From NCBI RefSeq assembly GCF_024323335.1, contig NC_066580.1:255974977-256038976 (forward strand): a stretch of DNA of 64,000 bases, read 5' to 3'. Every line of letters begins with the position of its first letter. Position 1 is the first letter of the stretch. The translations under genes and the position numbers were made by a program. The stretch is from Lathyrus oleraceus. Taxonomy: Eukaryota; Streptophyta; Magnoliopsida; Fabales; Fabaceae. The notes beneath the pieces were generated by a model. It made no database searches. It was not told where the DNA came from and saw only the letters and a list, made by a program, of their open reading frames with translations. Of the stretch, positions 45,460 through 56,316 are shown piece by piece.

Positions 45460-48400
45460 AGGCATCCTGTTCTGTCTCTGGATGAGATCCATGGGTGATA
45501 CTTTCTGGTAGCTGGCAAGGAGTTATGTTAGTACTGATGCTGGAACCTGTGTAAGGTTCTGTAATTCCCTGAATGGTCCCTTGAAGTAGGTGGATGGACT
45601 GTTCATGACAGGAATGGTGTGTACCTGTCTCTGGAGGTTGGCAATTGGCCTGTGTGTGGGACAGCTGTGCCGGTACTAAATCACATTCAAACCTGATATG
45701 GCCTTGGAGGCAAATCTGGTGAAGTGTGTGTTCATAGGTTGAGTTGTATTATGATTTCCGCTGCATAATACCTGGCAAAACTCAAACTCTGATGTAGTTT
45801 CCCCTGATGTGGATGAAAGGCTGCTGTGTTCAAGATCTCATCATAATCTACTGAAGATGTCAAAGATACTTGAGTCTCCTCAAGTCCACTCATCATGACG
45901 TTCTCACTTCAGGATGGTAAGAATCACTTAATCACTGATTCTTTTACTCTCTTGAGTAGTGTATATGAAGACCTTGAAGACCTTCAAGGAAGGTTTGTTC
46001 CAAGGAGGTGGAACCAATGTGCTATGTGATGTTAGAACATATTGTTCAACAAGTATGCAGCTACTGGTTGAAGAGCAGATGTTTTTAGGGTCCAAACAAT
46101 GGGATAATTCTGTTTGGAACCTACTCCTGACCTGGAAGAGGAGACATCTGTGTGTGCTAAGTTGACAAGAGCAGGGTCAACTGGGTGTGTGCTCGAGAAG
46201 GTCATCCCTAGAAGTTGAGCTGGTTGAGATGTGACATTGTGCAATCTCCTGTTGTTAGGCATCTCCCTGCAGTTTGATCAGGGTTGGATAGTTGTTCCCT
46301 GAAGTACTATGGTGTGTTGGAAGACAAGTCCCCTGGATGTTAGCAGTCAATAATGGGGTAACCTGACTGTGTTATCATTTAAGGGGGTTGTAACCATGAA
46401 TCTTGTTATTCAAACACCACGTTCAGAAGTGGCAGTTCTTACGAGGAGTGAGAATATGAAGATTCAGAGGTTAGTTGAGGTAGTATGCTCTAGCAATGCA
46501 TATTTACCATTGACTGGTGTTGTTTTGTATCACTAGTACTTATGGTCAGCTGGAGTCTGATTGGAGGAGTTAGTTGCCACTGGTAGGGATAGTGTATGTC
46601 ATGTTGAGACATATGTGTACAATGCATGGATATTGGTGTGGAGTATCCATGATTGTTAAGTTGAGGGGGAGTTTTGGTTAACCTCCTCAAGTCTGGTCAG
46701 CCTAGGGTCTGGTTGGCTGTTGACCTGTGTCACATGGGTTCTGGTGGTTGTGTGACACATTTGCAAGGAAGAATTCATCTCTCTCTTTCCTAAGGGTGAA
46801 TTTAATTTGGGAAGACTTTCAAAATTGTCTAGGTGCTTGCAAGCAGAAGATGTTGACACAAGAAGAGTATTTTCAAAGTATTCTTATGGTGGAAGTATCT
46901 GAAGGGATGATTGGGAAAGGATTTAAGATCAATGTCTACTTGTGCCAAGTGCAAGTGTTTAATTGATTATCCTTGGAGCTCAAGATAACTGATGTTCTTA
47001 AAGATGTTGGAACATCACTTCTTCAAGACCCTGTGCAGAATCACAGGAAGGACAGTACACTGGCTTGTGATCTATCTCTTTGGTGGCAGCAAAAGCATAT
47101 GATCTCTGAAAAGGTTTCCTGGCAAGAAACATGTTCAGCCTTGGTATGTACAAGAAGAAGAAGACATCATAGTCTTGATAGTGGTTACTTGGATCAGTTT
47201 ATTTCTGATCTAGGTAAGGAAGTGCATTAGCTTATGCATACTGTGAAGTCAAGAACAAATGGCAACAGTCTTGACATCATGGAAACAGCCTTGCTTTAGG
47301 AAGAGGAATCCTTGGCATAGCTGAAGGGATAGTTTCTAACTGTTCCTTCTGAAGACTCATACATCAAAATGTCTGATGTCTTTGGAGAAGAAGCAGGGAT
47401 TCATCAAGGTGTGAGCTTGGATGACTAAAACTGCAAACCTACAGGATGGAGGTTGTTTACTCAAACTTGGTTCCAAAATCAAGTCTATGAGAACATTGAA
47501 CTCTTGTTCTGTGAAGGGAGGAAGTTCTTTCAAGTGGCAGAAGAAGGAGCTGAATTCAACAGCTAGATGTCAAACCACAATGTTGTGACATTTGGCTCAA
47601 CATCAGACTCTAAGTTGGTGAAGTGGCACATCAACTTGAGATAGAAAGGTCTACAGGGTTGTTGATTGGATACTTCAAAAAGCTTGAAGGTCTAGTCTCA
47701 CTTGAAAGGTCAGAATATCTTTGGGAGAAGTCTGATAAACTTGGGGAGGTCAAAAAGCAGCATTTGACCTTTTCATATGAGGATTCATGAAGGAGGTAAT
47801 CAACCAGTGGCAATTGGTTCACCTTAGAAGTGAGTTCGAAGAATCAAGATAATCAACATATGGCAGCTGATTATTCTTGAGGAAAGTCTGAGACAAATTA
47901 CTCTTGAGTAGAAAAGTAGTAAGTTGAAGACTAAAGGAGGTGCTTTCCATTCATCCCTTGGAGCTTGTGGTAGGAGTTCTGAGCCATCTATGGAAGATTA
48001 TCTCATGTAATGGGATGAAAAGGTATATGTCCCAATTTATGTCTGGGTTCTTCTTGATCAAGCTGGTGACTCAGTGATATCTGAAGACTATCAGATGGTG
48101 TTCCCTGTTATGTGTGAAGGATGTCCTAACGAATGTTAGAACATTTTGTGAAGTGGCCTTCTGTTCTGGTTAGAAGAGAGATTGACACAGAGTGTGGATG
48201 CGTTCAACCAAGAGAGTTGAACAGAGGGTGAGCTCTTGAAGACATGAAGATGAGTCTTATGTTTTCCATTCATCAAGTGGGTTGAGTTCTTTTTGAATCA
48301 GGAAGTAAGTGAAGGTCCAACCATGTTGGATATGTGTGATCTCCAGGTTTCAAGAGGAGAGTTGGGTGCTCATGACAGGGGGAGTAGTGCCTTTGTGCTG

Positions 48401-48930
48401 CAAGTAATCACCAAGCTTGTGGTCTATGTGTTCTCAGATAACTAGTTATGGCCTCTTGTTAGTTATTGGGATGATGTGGTGGGGGTCAAGGCTGGATGAG
48501 CAGAAGAATGTCTGACCGGATGTCATGACATTGCCTCGGACAATATTGGTAAACTTACAGTCATAAGGAAATATGGATGTGGTGTATGTTACTTGCTGCA
48601 AGTGTGGTAACAAGATGTTAAGGGGATATCCTAACATGAGACAGCCTATGTGCCTGCTGGACTTCAAGAAAGTGTTCATGCAGGAGTGGTTCTAGATGTC
48701 AGACTCAAAGTCATGGGATCTGACATGAGTGTACCTACTGTAAAGCAAAAGTGGGTGATTACTTGATCGAAGCTGTGAAGCAAGATCAAGTGGATGTTAA
48801 CTTGGTTGAAACTGTGAAGTAAAACCAAGTCTGGAACTCTGTCATTGTGCTCTGGCTATGTTGTTGGCTTTGGCAACATTTTTGACAAAAAGGGGGAGTA
48901 ATAACCACCAATACCCCTGACAAACAGAGT

Positions 48931-49011
48931 GGGTCTCTACAACAGACTCTCATGACAGATCTGAAGATTCCGGGTCTCTACAACAGACTCTCATGACAGA
49001 TCTGAAGATTC
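48931..49011 (+). repeat. 41-bp tandem duplication near the 3' end of element G
   Basis: GGGTCTCTACAACAGACTCT and the following 21 bases occur twice head to tail, starting at 48931 and 48972, essentially identical. Confidence 0.9.
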
Positions 49012-49195
49012 CCCCCCTGCAGCAACTGTGTGTGCTGCTGTGTGAAGTTGTTATTTAACTTCCATGTGTGTGAGTGTGCTGCCACTCTGAGTGTATTAGC
49101 TAGTATTATTTCCTGCTAGGTGTGTGATTCCGCTGCCATGAACTCCGTTATGGGGATCAAAGTGTTTTAGCCAAAAATTTGCCAAAGGGGGAGTT

Positions 49196-50911
49196 TGTAG
49201 GTGTTGAATTGGCTGCATTATATGGTAAAACACTAGATGGGTACTAATGTCTTGACTGATGTCATGACATGTACGGGTGACTACATTGTAGTTACTGCAG
49301 GACTAGCTAACACAGGATTTATTTAATGTCAAACTGGATGTTGTGACATTCATACCTGTCAACAGATACTAAGGAATAGAACAGCAGGAGTTCTGTTAGA
49401 ACTTAGTATTTAAGTGCAGTCTGGTTATCAAGGAAGAACCAGACCTGGCATAAGGCCTACTGACTGAATGTCAAACTCGATGTTATGACATTCATCATTG
49501 AAAGCAGCTACTGAAGATTAGACAGAGTGGTGGTCTATTATACTTCAGCATGTAACTTAATTTGTTCTTCAAGAGAATAACAGAACTAACTTAAGGCCAA
49601 ATGTGTAAATGTTAAGTTGGACACTTTGACATTTATTAATGTAAGTTGTTACTGTAGTATGGTCATTTTGATCATGTACAGGTCAGTAAAATTGTACAGT
49701 CTGTTTTTCTGGAAAAACAGACTCAGCATATGGACCTTGATGTCAAGCTGAATGTCGTGACATTCATGCCTGACAGCATATGCTATATTGTAGGTTGTCC
49801 AGTTTTCTGTTTCAGCTTTTCTTGGGCTATTCTTCAGGAAGTCAACAGCTTAGAGAAAATCCAGGAAACCAACAACCAAGCTACAATTAAGGAACCTAAC
49901 AAATAGCCTATTTGTTAACACACTAATATGTGGAAATTAGTTAGAATCCTATGTGGCATTATTTGTGGAGGTCTTGAGATATTTTAGGAATTAAATATGG
50001 AGATATTTTAGGAACTAAATATGGAGATATTTTAGGAACTAAAGGATTGAAGACCTTGTTTGTAGCAGAAAGTTTCTGCTGATGTTGTAACAGCAAAGGA
50101 AAGTTTGCTGCGACTTCTGAAGGCCCAAATCCACTTGGGTGATTAGGTTATAAATAGCTGATTGTAATCTGGTCTTTGTAAGCCTCTTAGAATGAATCTT
50201 TAGGGGTGTGTGTAAGGTAAACCTCCCAATCTGTGGGAAGGTTACCATGTGTCTCTCAGTGGTAAACCTGAGAGTGTTTGTAACTCGAAGCCTGTAGGCA
50301 AGAGTGATTATGTTCTTGAATGAAGCTGTGAAGCAAGTTCAAGGTGTTTTGCATTACGTTGTAATTGTAGTGATAGGAAGGAAATTGGAGGTTTCTATCT
50401 AGGAGTTCCTAGGTATAGATTGCATTGGGTAGGGATTAAGTGATAAGTTGTAAACGGGTGAGTTTAGCTTTGAATTGATACTACTAATAGTGGATCTTCT
50501 TCCTGGCTTGGTATGCCCCCAGACGTAGGTGATGTTGCACCGAACTGGGTTAACAATTACTTGTGTTTTTACCTTTTGTATGTTATAACTGTGTCTGTTA
50601 TAAAATAAGGTAAACCTGTAATGCTGTAACAGATGATGTTCAAACCAATGTTGAGACATCATGCTGATAACTATGGAAGAAAACAACAGATGTGAGTGCT
50701 AGGTTTGATTTCTGTTGAGTCCTTCTTCCTGATGCACAGAACCAGGGGTTCATACATTCTAGGGTGACATAGAATGAGATGTCGTGACATTTGTGAACCT
50801 GTGCATATTAGTACAATGGTTAATAACTATCTTGCTGTATTAGTTACAATGTTAGATCAGATGTCATTACTTGGAGTAGAACATCTGAATTCTGACTACA
50901 CCAGAATTTCA
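49196..50911 (+). repeat. 3' LTR of element G
   Basis: 1716 bp, aligned base for base with 43706-45445 (offset 5490 before the 24-bp array, 5466 after it). It carries three 24-bp units where the 5' LTR has four. About nine substitutions by eye, mostly transitions. Confidence 0.95.
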
Positions 50912-50916
50912 ACAAC

Positions 50917-51271
50917 CTTCCAAACCCATTTTTTCACCTTGGAAAAACATCATTGAACCCATAAAAAGCTCATACCTTTCTAATCACCACACCGTACAAA
51001 TCATTTTTCCGATTTCCATTTCCATTTTCATCCGTCGGATTTCGTAAAAATCCAACCTTTTCACATTCCACTTCATCTTCTTCGTCACTTCTCAAGAGCT
51101 ACACAAATGGAGTTTAATGGATTCATTCTTCGAGGAGGGAAACCGGGGGATAGACAAAGAAAAATTATCGAACGGTTGCAAAATCGAGAGATCCTCCCGA
51201 CAAGGTATGTTGACGAAAATTGTCTCTACACTTTACGTATCTATCATAGCATATTTCATTTATTAGATAAC
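50917..51271 (+). pseudogene. Second post-pol ORF of element F, 5' end only
   Basis: After the G target copy, element F resumes with about 190 bp of leader-like sequence and then an ATG at 51107 (MEFNGFILRGGKPGDRQRKI). Within 40 codons comes EILPTRYVDENCLYTLRIYHSIFHLL. Its spacing matches PTRYPNQHCMEALGIEPSIRLL in the ORF at 42019 (shared PTRY, C, L.I, I..L), so I read it as a relative of that ORF. The frame is cut at 51272 by the LTR of element D; the rest should follow D beyond the window. Confidence 0.6.
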
Positions 51272-51535
51272 TGTAATACCTCAAAATTTCCCCCCCCCCC
51301 CCTCATTCATGCATTCATTTTTAGGTCATTTAACATTTCATATTGCATTCATCATGTCAATCGGAATTAGATCTAAAAAGCTTGAATATCATCCAAGACA
51401 CTTTGTGGGTCCTATCTGGGTGATCAGTTAACACAAGGGAATGGCTTGAGATACTTCCAACATGTTCAAATGGGGTCTATTCATCAGTCAAAACGTTAAT
51501 CTTGAAGGAGAAAAAGTTTGTTCATGAGTTGTCAT

Positions 51536-51640
51536 GCTCGCTAGGCGAGCAGAATGGGTCGCCTAGCGAGTCCCAAGAAAAGCCACCAGAATCACCTACG
51601 CTCAGAGGAATTTCCTGAACTGTCATGCTCGCTAGGCAAA
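51536..51640. repeat. CTCGCTAGGCGAG-type inverted repeats in LTR D
   Basis: GCTCGCTAGGCGAGC (51536-51550), TCGCCTAGCGA (51559-51569) and a partial GCTCGCTAGGCA near 51628. Each of the first two is self-complementary around a 3-base centre, and they also pair with one another. They lie in U3, upstream of the TATA-like box. Confidence 0.85.
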
Positions 51641-51654
51641 GCCCACGCGTTTTG

Positions 51655-51666
51655 AAAAAAAAAATG

Positions 51667-51705
<39 letters not shown>

Positions 51706-51778
51706 CGAAAAATAAAAATAAAAATAAATAAATAAACGAGAAAAAAAAAGAAAAAGAAAAAGAAAATAAAAAAAATAA

Positions 51779-51809
<31 letters not shown>

Positions 51810-51836
51810 AAAAATAATAATAAAATATATAACAGA
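51655..51836. repeat. AAT/AAAT microsatellite block in LTR D
   Basis: About 180 bp of A and T with (AAT)12-13 at about 51666-51702, then (AAAT)n and A-rich (AAAAAG)n runs. It immediately precedes the core promoter. The opposite strand gives a meaningless poly-Tyr/Phe/Ile frame. Confidence 0.95.
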
Positions 51837-53938
51837 AAAATCTTGGACTTGGACCTCTCTCATTTGAGCCCACAAAGCCACGAAAATCAGGTTATAAATT
51901 CTGAAATTTCAGTAAAGGAAAAAGAAAGAAAGAGAGGGAGAATTGGTGAAAGCTGAAAACACTCTGAAGTTTCCTTGGAACAAAACCCTAGAGAGATTCT
52001 AACTAATTCTGAGCAACCTCCAGAGACTGAAGGGAACTCATCTGCAAAGAACCAATTCCCTCTCATATAAACCCTAAGATTATTCTGCAAAGCCAACGGT
52101 GCAATTCAATTTCAATCGATCCTCCCCAATCAGGTATGCCCTATTTCCACTACGTTATACTTTCAACCTGAAATTTCTGAATGTATGAGGTATTATGGGT
52201 GAATTTGGAAGAGTGGGTATCGTTAGGTTTTGCATGTGGGCACATGTTTTAGTATGTATGTCATGTCTTGATGTGTGGATCCTTGCCCCATGACTTTGAA
52301 TTTTGATACCCTTTTGATGCATGTGTTTGACAAGAGGTTTAGGCCTCCTACACTTGGTTGCTTTTTGTGAGCTATTTTTATGAATTTTAATGGCATGATT
52401 CATGTGGTTACATTTTGATTTGGGGAAACTCTTGATTGCACCCCATCTTGTCACTCTAACCTGTTTATTGAGTTTTTTGTGAGGGCTCACATGACTCCTG
52501 AAAGGATAGCTTGCTTGGCATTCCACTTTATTTGTGGGATACCATTTGGAGATTTATTCTGATTACCTGTATTGACTTACTTTCTTTGATGGTGCCAACT
52601 CGAGAGATCTCTGGGTTTCTTATTTCTTTAGTTGTTGTTACTTCGGATCTTTATCCGTGTGGTAGATCTCTTAATCCTTTATCTTTCCCGCATTTTACCG
52701 TTTTCTTAGCTGGAAGACCTCAATAGGAGGCAATGTTTTCTTTTGTTTGTTTACTTTTGTGCCCAAAGACCTCTAAGAAGAGGCATCAGTGCTAAAGACC
52801 TCCCTGAAGAGGCAATTGACGGATAAAAGGGATTAGTAATCAATCCCCCGTTATTCAGTGTGTCGTTCTTTTTGCTCGCACTACGTGTCGAAGCTTCAGA
52901 ACAAAAGCCCAAGATCTTTTGTCCGGTTAGTCAGTGGAGAGGGTTCCACCTTCCTGAATCCTCACTTTTTGTCATGAGCTCACCCTGTCCTGGGTTAAGA
53001 GCTATGAGGTCTTATCCTCATTACCCTTTTGATCTGCTCACCATGACGTTTAGTGTCAGTGGTTAAGAGCCCGTTTGATTACCCTTCCGTGGCTTGTCTG
53101 TCAAGGTTGTTATGACCCCTCTTGACTAAAGCCCTACCCATGTATGTTTGAACCCCCTTGTTGGCATTTTACTTTATGCATGTTTGTTTTGTATGGTGTG
53201 ATCGTCTCCCCATAGGATTGCTAGGCTTCGTATAGTCTCTCGTTTGCATGTCAATTAAGGTAGCACTGTTCCTTCGTCTAGGACTTCCTTTTTGCATGGG
53301 CATCCTAAAACACCAACAAACTCATTGATTTTTCTTCTCCTAAGAACACGGTAACTCCTTCTACTACAGGCGAATAAGTCTCCAAAGGTCGAGCATCCGG
53401 TAGATTGCGTAGTAACGTCGTTCATCTAAAAAACACAACCCTTAACCCGTAGTTAGCCGAACTACGGCTTGATCTGATTCTCATTCCAGATGAGATACGT
53501 AGGCATCAGACGCGATGTCTTAGCGAGCACACTCCTTGTTAGCCCATAGGCAGCCGAGCTACGAAGACTCTGATTCTCATATCCAGATGAGATACGTATG
53601 CAGTGGATGCAATATCCGTGCGAGTCATTTTCTTTTGACCCCTTCTTTTAGTAGATAGTACATTAGATTAACCCACACCCTTTAGACAAGAACAACAAAA
53701 GTGGATCCCGTAGAGTACTACGGATGCGTAAGGGTGCTAATACCTTCCCTTCGCATAATCGACTCCCGAACCCAAGATTTGGTTGCAAGACCTTGTCTTT
53801 TCCTTTCCCTTTTCCAGGTTTACTTCGAGCGTTTCCTTTCCCTCCTTTGGGATAAATAACGCACGGTGACGACACTTCTGTCTTTTCTTTTTTCGTCGGT
53901 TGTTTTTTTCGCATTCCCTTTTTTCAGGTTGCGACAGC

Positions 53939-53956
53939 TGGCGACTCTGCTAGGGA
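53939..53956 (+). other. Primer-binding site of element D (tRNA-Arg type)
   Basis: TGGCGACTCTGCTAGGGA, one base off the canonical Ogre/Tat PBS, two bases after the LTR end. Confidence 0.92.
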
Positions 53957-55056
53957 CCCTGGTTTCCCTGAGCGAGTCCCTCCTAGCTTTTGTAGGTTTT
54001 TTGTTTATTGGGTGTTCATTCTTTTGTACAATTATTTATTTTTCAGCATTTACCTGCTTCATGCATTGTGTACATATCATTGTTGTATCTGTTGGCTCTA
54101 CTGTTGGTTTGTTTGTTTGTTGGGATGGGGTGTTCTATGATAGATAAACCCATTACCCAGGCTTGAGTGTACACACAGGTTTTAGAATGGATAGTCATGA
54201 GGCTTGCGTGGCGTGTTTCTACGTTAAGTCGTTCATGAAGACCCACATCCAGATGAGGTTTCTTTTGGATATATTATGTCCTATGGGTGTTCCATAACGG
54301 CAGATGTTCCTCTAGAAATCGTCGACTCTGGTGACCATTTCCCGAGAACTCAGTCGAGGCCTCTCCTCTGAGACGTGATTATGTTAGCTCTGGTGGGCGC
54401 ATTCTCGCTGATCAATCCGAGGACCCCGAGACTGGGAACTTGCTATTAGGATGTCCTGTTGAGGGGAGTCAATGAAGGTCTTTTATCCCGTAATAATGCC
54501 AAACCTTCAGTGGTAAACGTATTATTCTCGACTGAAGGGCCGAAGCTGACAAACTTCTGTTCTTAGAACCTACCAGTGAGGGGCGGGCTAAATTCAGGAA
54601 ACCTTAACCTCCAACCAACCCGGTTTTCTGGAGCAGAGCTTTGATCTTGTATTATATTCTTCAGTGGGTTTCTCTTCAGACAGTGCAACGTGACAGATGT
54701 TCAAGCGGATACAGCAGTCCTGATTCCCATGTCACTGCATCGCATTCACATCATTGCATCACATCATTTTGCATTCATATCATTTAACACATGTTTATCT
54801 ATTCCTAGGGGTTTATATCTTCTTCTTGATTCTAGTCGGGGTTTTATTCTTACACCGTTTATCAAATGTGAGACTGGAATCAAGGGGTTAAAATACCCTT
54901 TGGAACTGATAAACATGTCATTGCATTGGCATATCTGTCTGCATCTCTTGCATAACAGGTACCGCCACAGTGTTCTCAGTTGTTTGGTGTTCCACTAGTA
55001 GGATAGCTGACTCAGGCATTCACCGGTACGGTACATGCAAAAACCACCAGAGAGTA
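53957..55056 (+). other. Untranslated leader of element D
   Basis: About 1.1 kb with no ORF1 and no convincing frame; parallels the leader of element C. Confidence 0.65.
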
Positions 55057-56316
55057 ATGGAAAGCCTACAAGCAGAACTCGCCGAGACGAAGATTCGCAT
55101 GAATCAGTTCATGGATGTGGTTCAAGGGGTGGCTCAGGGACAACAAAAGCTCAGGCAGATGATGCAGAGGAATCCCGCCACTACTCAACCAGAGACGTTG
55201 ACTGATCCTACAACTGGAGAGGTTAACGGACCCAGTGGACCGGGGCCTACCCCGATCCTACATGTCACCTCCGGTCAACAACCCGTCCATGATGACCAGG
55301 AGGATCAGTTCCCCTTGCTTCAGGAAGACCCATGTGCAAACCGAAATTCAAGGTCCCGATATTCGACAAATACAACGGCAACTCTTGCCCGAACACCCAT
55401 GTGCAAGCCTACTTCCGTAAAATGGTTGCATACTCTGACGATGAAAAGTTGCTTATGTACTTTTTCCAGGATAGCCTAGCTGGGGCATCCCTGGAATGGT
55501 ATATGAGGCTGGACAGAGCCCACATCCGCTGCTGGAGGGATTTGGCTGAGGCTTTCGTGAAGCAGTATCAGTATAATGCAGACATGGCTCCGAACAGAAC
55601 TCAACTTCAGAATCTATCTCTTAAAGGCAATGAGTGCTTCAGGGAATACGCTCAACGCTGGAGGGAGACAGCTTCCCGTGTTCAACCTCCTATGTTGGAG
55701 AAGGAAATGGCTAACATGTTCATGAACACTCTGCCCGGACCTTATTTGGAGCGCTTGGTGGGTTGCAATGCCTCCAACTTTGCTGATGTAGTCTCTACCG
55801 GAGAAAGGGTGGAGAACTATTTGAAGACATACAAGATCCAGAGTGGAGGTGGATCTTCATCAGGGGTGAAGAAGCCGTTCATTCAAGCACAGAAGAGGAG
55901 AGAAGGGGATGCAAATGCCATATCTTCTTATCAGAACAGGGATAACCATATGAATAACTTTCAGAACTATCATCAACAACCGTATGTTGCGGCTGTGACC
56001 ATTCCAGCTGCAGCACCACTACAACAACAACAACCCCAGCGTCAACCAGCTCAGTACCAACCACAACAACCGGGTAACAGACCCGCTTATCAACAGAGGC
56101 AAAGGATGATGGACCGGCGTTTCGACACTCTTCCAATGTCGTACGCTCAGCTACTTTCTAGTCTTCAACAACTACAACTTGTGCAGTTACGCACTCTGGC
56201 TCCTCTCGTTGGTAGACTTCTGATGGGTTACGACGCCAACGCTAGGTGTAGCTTCCACTTTGGGGGCACCTGGCCACAATATTGAGAACTACAAAGCTTT
56301 TAAGCACGTAGTTTAA
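55057..56316 (+). pseudogene. gag: Tat gag of element D
   Basis: Start MESLQAELAETKIRM at 55057, a coiled coil like the gag starts of B and C. A frameshift near 55330 leads into the capsid core: CKPKFKVPIFDKYNGNSCP, DSLAGASLEWYMRLD, EAFVKQYQYNADMAPNR and YAQRWRETASR. Then a Gln/Pro-rich stretch and MDRRFDTLPMSYAQLL. The Tat finger begins CSFHFGG, but a surplus G near 56265 shifts the frame. Beyond it the last ligand position reads Tyr (IENYK) instead of Cys. TAA at 56314-56316 interrupts the continuing frame. Confidence 0.9.

Larger units (their letters stand above)
45446..49195 (+). other. Interior of element G: 3.75 kb without recognisable protein
   Basis: The longest frames are under 90 codons and show no family motifs. 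Codon-like structure is not evident in any frame. Content: GTCA/TGAC inverted motifs, phrases shared with the LTR (GAAGCTGTGAAGCAAG at about 48770, compare 44863), a 41-bp tandem duplication (48931-49011), and two polypurine-like tracts (AAAAAGGGGGAG near 48888; GCCAAAGGGGGAG before the LTR). Could be a heavily decayed copia interior or unrelated captured sequence; I cannot tell which. Confidence 0.7.
43701..50916 (+). mobile_element. Element G: complete non-autonomous LTR retrotransposon (LARD-like), TSD ACAAC
   Basis: LTR 43706-45445, PBS TGGTATCAGAGC (45448), 3.75 kb interior, polypurine tract GCCAAAGGGGGAGTT (49181-49195), LTR 49196-50911. ACAAC flanks at 43701-43705 and 50912-50916. The element itself is 7206 bp. 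The initiator tRNA-Met PBS and the GGGGGAG tract suggest mobilisation by a copia-type partner. I find no gag, protease, RT or integrase motif inside. By eye the LTRs differ at about nine bases and one 24-bp repeat unit, so this is a recent insertion. Strand follows PBS and polypurine tract. Confidence 0.95.
34850..51271 (+). mobile_element. Element F: Ty3/gypsy Athila-lineage retrotransposon (5' LTR to post-pol ORFs)
   Basis: LTR 34850-36470, tRNA-Asp type PBS, gag, protease, RT, RNase H, integrase, then ORFs of the ATHILA ORF-1 kind. The 3' LTR is not reached: element D interrupts at 51272. Element G (43706-50911) is inserted in the non-coding stretch between the two post-pol ORFs. Inserted into Ogre element E with GGAAT at 34845-34849 as the left target copy; the right copy is outside the window. 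Several stops and frameshifts show it is inactive. Legume relatives include the Cyclops type. Confidence 0.88.
51272..53936 (+). repeat. 5' LTR of Tat element D
   Basis: 2665 bp, TGTAATACCTCAAAATTTC followed by a C run, to ...GGTTGCGACA. Much shorter than the LTR of its relative C (4844 bp), and it lacks C's 59-bp array. It shares the 3' half blocks (TCTGCTCACC, CGGTAGATTGCGTAGT, GATGAGATACGTAGGCA). Contains a long A/T microsatellite block just before the TATA-like box (TATAAATT at 51893). Confidence 0.9.

Noticed and set aside
45959..47230. Short frames in the interior of element G as genes
   Set aside because: All below about 90 codons, no motif, no consistent frame; chance frames in non-coding DNA.
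51522..51881. Open frames rich in Tyr, Phe and Ile on the minus strand
   Set aside because: They are the reverse complement of the AAT/AAAT microsatellite in LTR D; no real protein.
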